Source: Chloroflexota bacterium (GTDB lineage Bacteria; Chloroflexota; Limnocylindria; QHBO01). Taken from it: a stretch of 8,344 nt of DNA. A model generated the notes under the pieces. That model saw only the letters and a program-made list of their open reading frames with translations, did not search any database and had not been told where the DNA came from. The stretch's first letter is position 1. Each line of letters begins with the position of its first letter. Positions 5,090-8,344 of this stretch are shown one piece after another. Both the position numbers and the translations under genes were made by a program. The stretch covers positions 1 through 8,344 of the forward strand of contig JACCWY010000492.1 of the NCBI GenBank assembly GCA_013697395.1, written 5' to 3'.

Positions 5090-6004
5090 TCACCCCTTGG
5101 CACGGAAATATACCTTTCCCGGGTTGCGGACATCCACCCATCCGATCTCCGCCTCCTCGCGGCTCGCGAACAGCGTGCGCACCGCGGTGATCTGGCGCTC
5201 GAGCCGGCCCGCGGCCTGCGCAGCGGTCTCGGCCGGGTCCATGCCGTAGGCGCCGAGCGTCAGCTCCCACCCCGGTTCGGTGGACACGAGCCCGAACCCG
5301 AACTCGTCATCCAGCCGCACCGCGAGCTCGGATGCGGTGGAGCCGAGCGCGACCGGGTCGAGCTCGACCAGGTGCAGCGCGGTCCGCAGCTGCGCCTGCG
5401 GAATGCGGTCGCCGATCGTCATGAGGCGCGCCGTGTCCCGCCGGTCCACGATGTGGGGCAGCAGCTCCATCTCCGCGTGCACCGGATCGTCGCGCCGGAG
5501 CGCGGCGAAGAGCGTGCCGTCGGCGGCGCCGAGCAGCCTCGCCGATCCCGTCTCCCACACGAAGGCCGCCTGGCGCTCCACGATGGCCACCTCCACCCGC
5601 CCCGGCAGGCTCGCGGTGACCGATGCCTCGGCGACGGCTGGCAGCCTGGCGAGCCCTTCGCGCAGCGCCACCGTGTCGAGCACCAGGACGTTCACGCCAC
5701 GCTGTCCCAACAGGAGGCGCTCGAGGTCGCGAGTCGAGGTGAACTGCTGGCCCGCCCACGTCACCTCCGTCACCCGCAACCACGGACCGGTCAGGAGGGC
5801 CGCAAGTGCGGCGGTGCATGCCACGGCGCCGAGACCGGCGAGGACCCGACGGAGCGAGGGCAGCCGCCCTGCCATGCGCTGCCGAACCGAGACGCCCGGG
5901 CGTCGGGCGCCACGGCCGCGCGCGCCCCCCCGGGATCCAGGGCGGACGGTGCGCTTCGGGCGTCGCGCCACGCGCTTCGGCTGTGGCTTCAACTTCAGCT
6001 CCAT
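5090..6004 (-). CDS. ftsQ: Cell division protein FtsQ (DivIB-type)
   Basis: A 304-residue bitopic divisome protein that works with FtsL and FtsB to control septal peptidoglycan synthesis. Residues 1-53 are a long, very Arg/Lys-rich cytoplasmic tail, one transmembrane helix lies at about 54-72, and the rest is extracytoplasmic. The POTRA domain begins just after the membrane (WLRVTEVTWAGQQ, 75-87) and runs through LPAVAEASVTASLPGRVEVAIVER (121-144). The beta domain ends in VDVRNPGKVYFRAKG (290-304), the usual C-terminal strand. The start is placed at ATG 6004, with GGAG upstream; the frame is open another 123 codons to the right, but that part overlaps ddl and is Arg/Gly-rich shadow. ftsQ overlaps the end of ddl by 10 nt and ends 5 nt before sbp, so its translation is probably coupled to both. 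Confidence 0.92.
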   Translation of the reverse strand: MELKLKPQPKRVARRPKRTVRPGSRGGARGRGARRPGVSVRQRMAGRLPSLRRVLAGLGAVACTAALAALLTGPWLRVTEVTWAGQQFTSTRDLERLLLGQRGVNVLVLDTVALREGLARLPAVAEASVTASLPGRVEVAIVERQAAFVWETGSARLLGAADGTLFAALRRDDPVHAEMELLPHIVDRRDTARLMTIGDRIPQAQLRTALHLVELDPVALGSTASELAVRLDDEFGFGLVSTEPGWELTLGAYGMDPAETAAQAAGRLERQITAVRTLFASREEAEIGWVDVRNPGKVYFRAKG

Positions 6005-7113
6005 CGGTCGCGCTCCATGGCCAGCTCGATGAGGCGGGCGATGAGCGCGTCGAACGGAATGCCGGCCTGCTCGGCCTGCTTGGGGTACATGCTGGTGGCG
6101 GTGAAGCCGGGCAGTGTGTTCATCTCGCTGATGAACGACTCGTCGGCGGTGACGAGGAAGTCGATCCGCGCCAGCCCGGCGCCATCGACGGCCCGGTAGG
6201 CCGCCAGCGAGAGCTCCTTGAGGCGGGCCGCGAGGTCGGCGTCCACCTCCGCGCGCGGCTCGACCTCGGCGAGCCCCGCCACGTACTTCGCCTCGTAATC
6301 GTAGAACTCGTGCGACGAGCGGACCTCGCCCGGCTCGAAGACGACCGGGTCCTCGTTGCCGAGCACACCGCACTCGAGCTCGCGGGCGTTCTCGACGTAT
6401 CGTTCGACGATGGCCTTGCTGTCATAGCGGAACGCCTCGTCCATGGCGGCCGGGAGCTCGTCGAGCTCGTGCACCAGGCTCATGCCCACGCTGCTGCCGA
6501 GCCGTGCAGGCTTGACGACGGTTGGGGTGCCGATCGAGGCGGCCACCTCCCGCAGGACGTGCTCGGGCTCCCGCATCCATGCACTGCGCCGAAACCATGC
6601 GTAGTCGACGACGGGGAGGTCGTGGCCGCGCATCAGGTCCTTGAAGACGACCTTGTCCATGGCGACCGCGCTCGCCAGGACACCGGCACCGATATACGGG
6701 ATGCCGGCCAGCTCCAGGAATCCCTGCAGCGTGCCGTCCTCCCCGAACGGCCCGTGAACGACCAGGAACGCCACATCGATCGCGTCGGCCAGCGAACGGA
6801 CCGCGAGCCGGGGCGCGACCGACTCGAGGTCGGGCCGCGCCGGCAGCCGGGGCTCCGTGTGGGCCCGCAGGTGCTCGACCTCCTCGGCCGGGGTCACCGC
6901 GCCGAGCAGCCCGGCGAGGGAGCCCGCCCCGAGTTCCGGCGCCGGCCCCGACGGCAGCAGCCAGCGGCCGTCGCGGTCGATGAAGACGAGGTAGGGCTCG
7001 AACCGTGACCGATCGATGGCGCGCAGGACCGCCTCGGCCGACGCGACGCTGACCTCGTGCTCGGCCGATCGGCCCCCGGCGAAGATCCCGACCCGCAGGC
7101 GACGCGCGCTCAT
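5995..7113 (-). CDS. ddl: D-alanine--D-alanine ligase
   Basis: A 372-residue ATP-grasp enzyme joining two D-alanines to make the end of the peptidoglycan stem peptide. The N-terminal motif GGRSAEHEVS (13-22) carries the substrate-binding Glu. Further motifs are VVHGPFGEDGTLQG (118-131), YIGAGVLASAVAMDK (140-154), the ATP-grasp KPARLGSSVGMS (201-212), and the metal-binding end RIDFLVT followed by ISEMNTLPGFT (316-338) with E330 and N332. In the omega loop EAKY (274-277) has Tyr after Lys, the state linked to D-Ala-D-Ala rather than D-Ala-D-Lac, so no vancomycin-resistance specificity is indicated. The ATG overlaps the murB stop by 4 nt (ATGA). The length is normal for the longer DdlA-like/Gram-positive group. 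Confidence 0.96.
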   Translation of the reverse strand: MSARRLRVGIFAGGRSAEHEVSVASAEAVLRAIDRSRFEPYLVFIDRDGRWLLPSGPAPELGAGSLAGLLGAVTPAEEVEHLRAHTEPRLPARPDLESVAPRLAVRSLADAIDVAFLVVHGPFGEDGTLQGFLELAGIPYIGAGVLASAVAMDKVVFKDLMRGHDLPVVDYAWFRRSAWMREPEHVLREVAASIGTPTVVKPARLGSSVGMSLVHELDELPAAMDEAFRYDSKAIVERYVENARELECGVLGNEDPVVFEPGEVRSSHEFYDYEAKYVAGLAEVEPRAEVDADLAARLKELSLAAYRAVDGAGLARIDFLVTADESFISEMNTLPGFTATSMYPKQAEQAGIPFDALIARLIELAMERDRWS

Positions 7114-8093
7114 GTCCCGGCCATCTCGGTCGTCGCCGTCGCCCAGCGATCGTCCCAGCCCCAGTCACCCACGAATTCGATCTCGTAGGCCAGCTCCACG
7201 CCGAGGCGCTCCGCGACGACGGATCGCACATGGTCGCCGACAGCGCGCACGTCGGCCGCCCGGCCGCCTCGGTCGACCACGATGAAGTTGGCGTGGAGCG
7301 TGCTCACCTCGGCGCTGCCGACCCGATGCCCCTTGAGGCCTGCCTCGTCGATCAGCCGTCCCGCATGGTCGCCGGGCGGGTTCCGGAAGACGCTGCCGGC
7401 ATTCTGGTGGGCCAGCGGCTGGGTGGCGCGCCGCTGCTCCTGGTGCGCCGCCACGCGCGAGGCAATCTCGCCGGAGTCGCCCGCTGTGAGGCGGAGGAGG
7501 GTGGCGAGCACGATCTCGTGGCCGCGCTTGAAACGGGAGTCGCGGTAGGCGAAGTCGCAATCGACGTTCGCCAGCGCCAGTCGCGCCTCGTTCTCCGTCT
7601 CCCACGCGTCGACGCTCACAACGACATCCTTCATCTCGCCGCCGTGTGCGCCGGCATTGGCCCACACCGCGCCACCGACGCTGCCCGGAATGCTGATGCC
7701 GAACTCGATCCCTGCCAGGCCGCTCGTCGTGCAGCGCTTCACCAGCGTAGCCATGGCGGCGCCGGACTCGGCCAGCACCAGGCTCCCGTCGATGGCGATG
7801 CCGTCCGCCCGGTTGCGGATGACGAGTCCGCGGACTCCGGCGTCGGCGACGACGATGTCACTGCCCTTCCCGAGCACCCCGGCTCGAATGCCGGCATCCC
7901 GCGCCAGCCCCAGCGCGTCCACGAGCTCGGGCGTCGAGCCGACCATCGTCATCCGGTCGGCGACCCCGCCCACGCGCAACGTCGTGAGGGGTGCCAGCGC
8001 AACATCATGCTCGATGCGGATGCCACGCTCCTCGGCGAGCCGGTCGAGCACCGCGAGCCGGCCGGCCAGCCGTCCATCGGTCGATACCGGCAT
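7110..8093 (-). CDS. murB: UDP-N-acetylmuramate dehydrogenase MurB
   Basis: A 327-residue FAD enzyme that reduces UDP-GlcNAc-enolpyruvate with NADPH to UDP-MurNAc. The FAD domain shows LTTLRVGG (36-43), LGKGSDIVVAD (74-84) and GIEFGISIPGSVGGAVWANAGAHG (128-151). The catalytic set is visible: R184 in YRDSRFK (183-189), S234 in NAGSVFRNP (231-239) and a late Glu, probably E304, in YEIEFVG (303-309). The short YRDSRFK loop and GS-x-F-x-NP form match type II MurB, common in Gram-positives, rather than the longer type I E. coli form. The ATG overlaps the murG stop by one base (TGATG); there is no strong ribosome binding site, so coupling is likely. The usual murC between murG and murB is absent. 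Confidence 0.96.
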   Translation of the reverse strand: MPVSTDGRLAGRLAVLDRLAEERGIRIEHDVALAPLTTLRVGGVADRMTMVGSTPELVDALGLARDAGIRAGVLGKGSDIVVADAGVRGLVIRNRADGIAIDGSLVLAESGAAMATLVKRCTTSGLAGIEFGISIPGSVGGAVWANAGAHGGEMKDVVVSVDAWETENEARLALANVDCDFAYRDSRFKRGHEIVLATLLRLTAGDSGEIASRVAAHQEQRRATQPLAHQNAGSVFRNPPGDHAGRLIDEAGLKGHRVGSAEVSTLHANFIVVDRGGRAADVRAVGDHVRSVVAERLGVELAYEIEFVGDWGWDDRWATATTEMAGT

Positions 8094-8344
8094 CAGTCGG
8101 AACCCGATCCGAGCGGCCCGCCCTCGGCCATGGCCACCAGCGCCTCGCCCAGCGTGCGCGCCGCGTTCGGGCGGCCGAGGCGGCGAGCCGCCGTCGCCAT
8201 CGCCAGGCGCCGCTCGTCGTCGAGGAGGGCGCTCGTCTCCGCCAGCAGCCGTTGCGCGGTCAGCTCCTCGTCCGCCACCACGACCGCGGCGCCCTCGGCG
8301 GCGAGGTAGCCGGCGTTGTAGCGCTGGTGCGCGCCGGCGTAGGG
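8093..8344 (-). CDS. murG: MurG C-terminal end (cut by window edge)
   Basis: The last 83 codons are seen; the frame is open through the right edge. The visible part begins PYAGAHQRYNAGYLAAEGAA and continues VVVADEELTAQRL. This is the donor-binding C-terminal half of MurG, where the family has HQ-x-x-NA-x-x-L-x-x-x-GAA-x-x-x-x-D-x-EL. MurG adds GlcNAc from UDP-GlcNAc to lipid I, giving lipid II, at the inner membrane face. The remaining helix (ARRLGRPNAARTLGEALVAM) is the usual C-terminal helical end. The stop overlaps the murB start. A GTG at 8281 could be mistaken for a start but is internal to the MurG domain. Confidence 0.88.
   Translation of the reverse strand, partial: PYAGAHQRYNAGYLAAEGAAVVVADEELTAQRLLAETSALLDDERRLAMATAARRLGRPNAARTLGEALVAMAEGGPLGSGSD

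Overview
The window is a stretch of a high-GC bacterial chromosome carrying the downstream half of a division and cell wall (dcw) cluster. Every gene I can support is on the minus strand, so transcription runs from the right edge to the left. The combination of high GC, FtsA (generally absent from Actinomycetota), the small basic membrane protein Sbp between ftsQ and ftsA (a Firmicutes/Chloroflexota-type arrangement), and a YggS/YggT block after ftsZ suggests a GC-rich Chloroflexota lineage. This placement is inference from gene order and protein character; no search was run.

In transcription order: the C-terminal end of murG (cut by the right edge), murB, ddl, ftsQ, sbp, ftsA, a 599-bp gap without a convincing gene, ftsZ, yggS, yggT, a truncated remnant of a DUF167/YggU gene, a tRNA-Val(CAC) with its own plausible promoter, and the N-terminal 77 codons of a family 4 glycosyltransferase cut by the left edge. 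From murG to ftsA the genes overlap or nearly touch (TGATG, ATGA, a 10-nt overlap, gaps of 5 and 54 nt), which indicates one coupled operon. MurG and MurB act in lipid II and UDP-MurNAc synthesis, Ddl makes the D-Ala-D-Ala terminus of the stem peptide, FtsQ is part of the divisome FtsQLB complex, and FtsA anchors FtsZ filaments to the membrane.

The part that departs most from a routine dcw cluster is the ftsA-ftsZ gap (2815..3413). It contains a perfect DnaA box (TTATCCACA) and a one-mismatch box (TTTTCCACA) 22 bp apart in the same orientation. Both lie just upstream of a TAGAAT -10-like element, at about -44 and -66 from the predicted transcription start. A 7-bp hairpin sits at the predicted 5' end of the ftsZ mRNA. 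Farther upstream are three tandem 9-10-bp repeats, a 12-bp palindrome and a 30-bp dyad. I read the gap as a dedicated ftsZ control region, possibly linking division to DnaA. Other oddities are the absence of murC between murG and murB, the absence of sepF between yggS and yggT, and the decayed DUF167 gene whose stop codon overlaps the tRNA promoter. I found no mobile element, CRISPR array or clearly unknown protein family.
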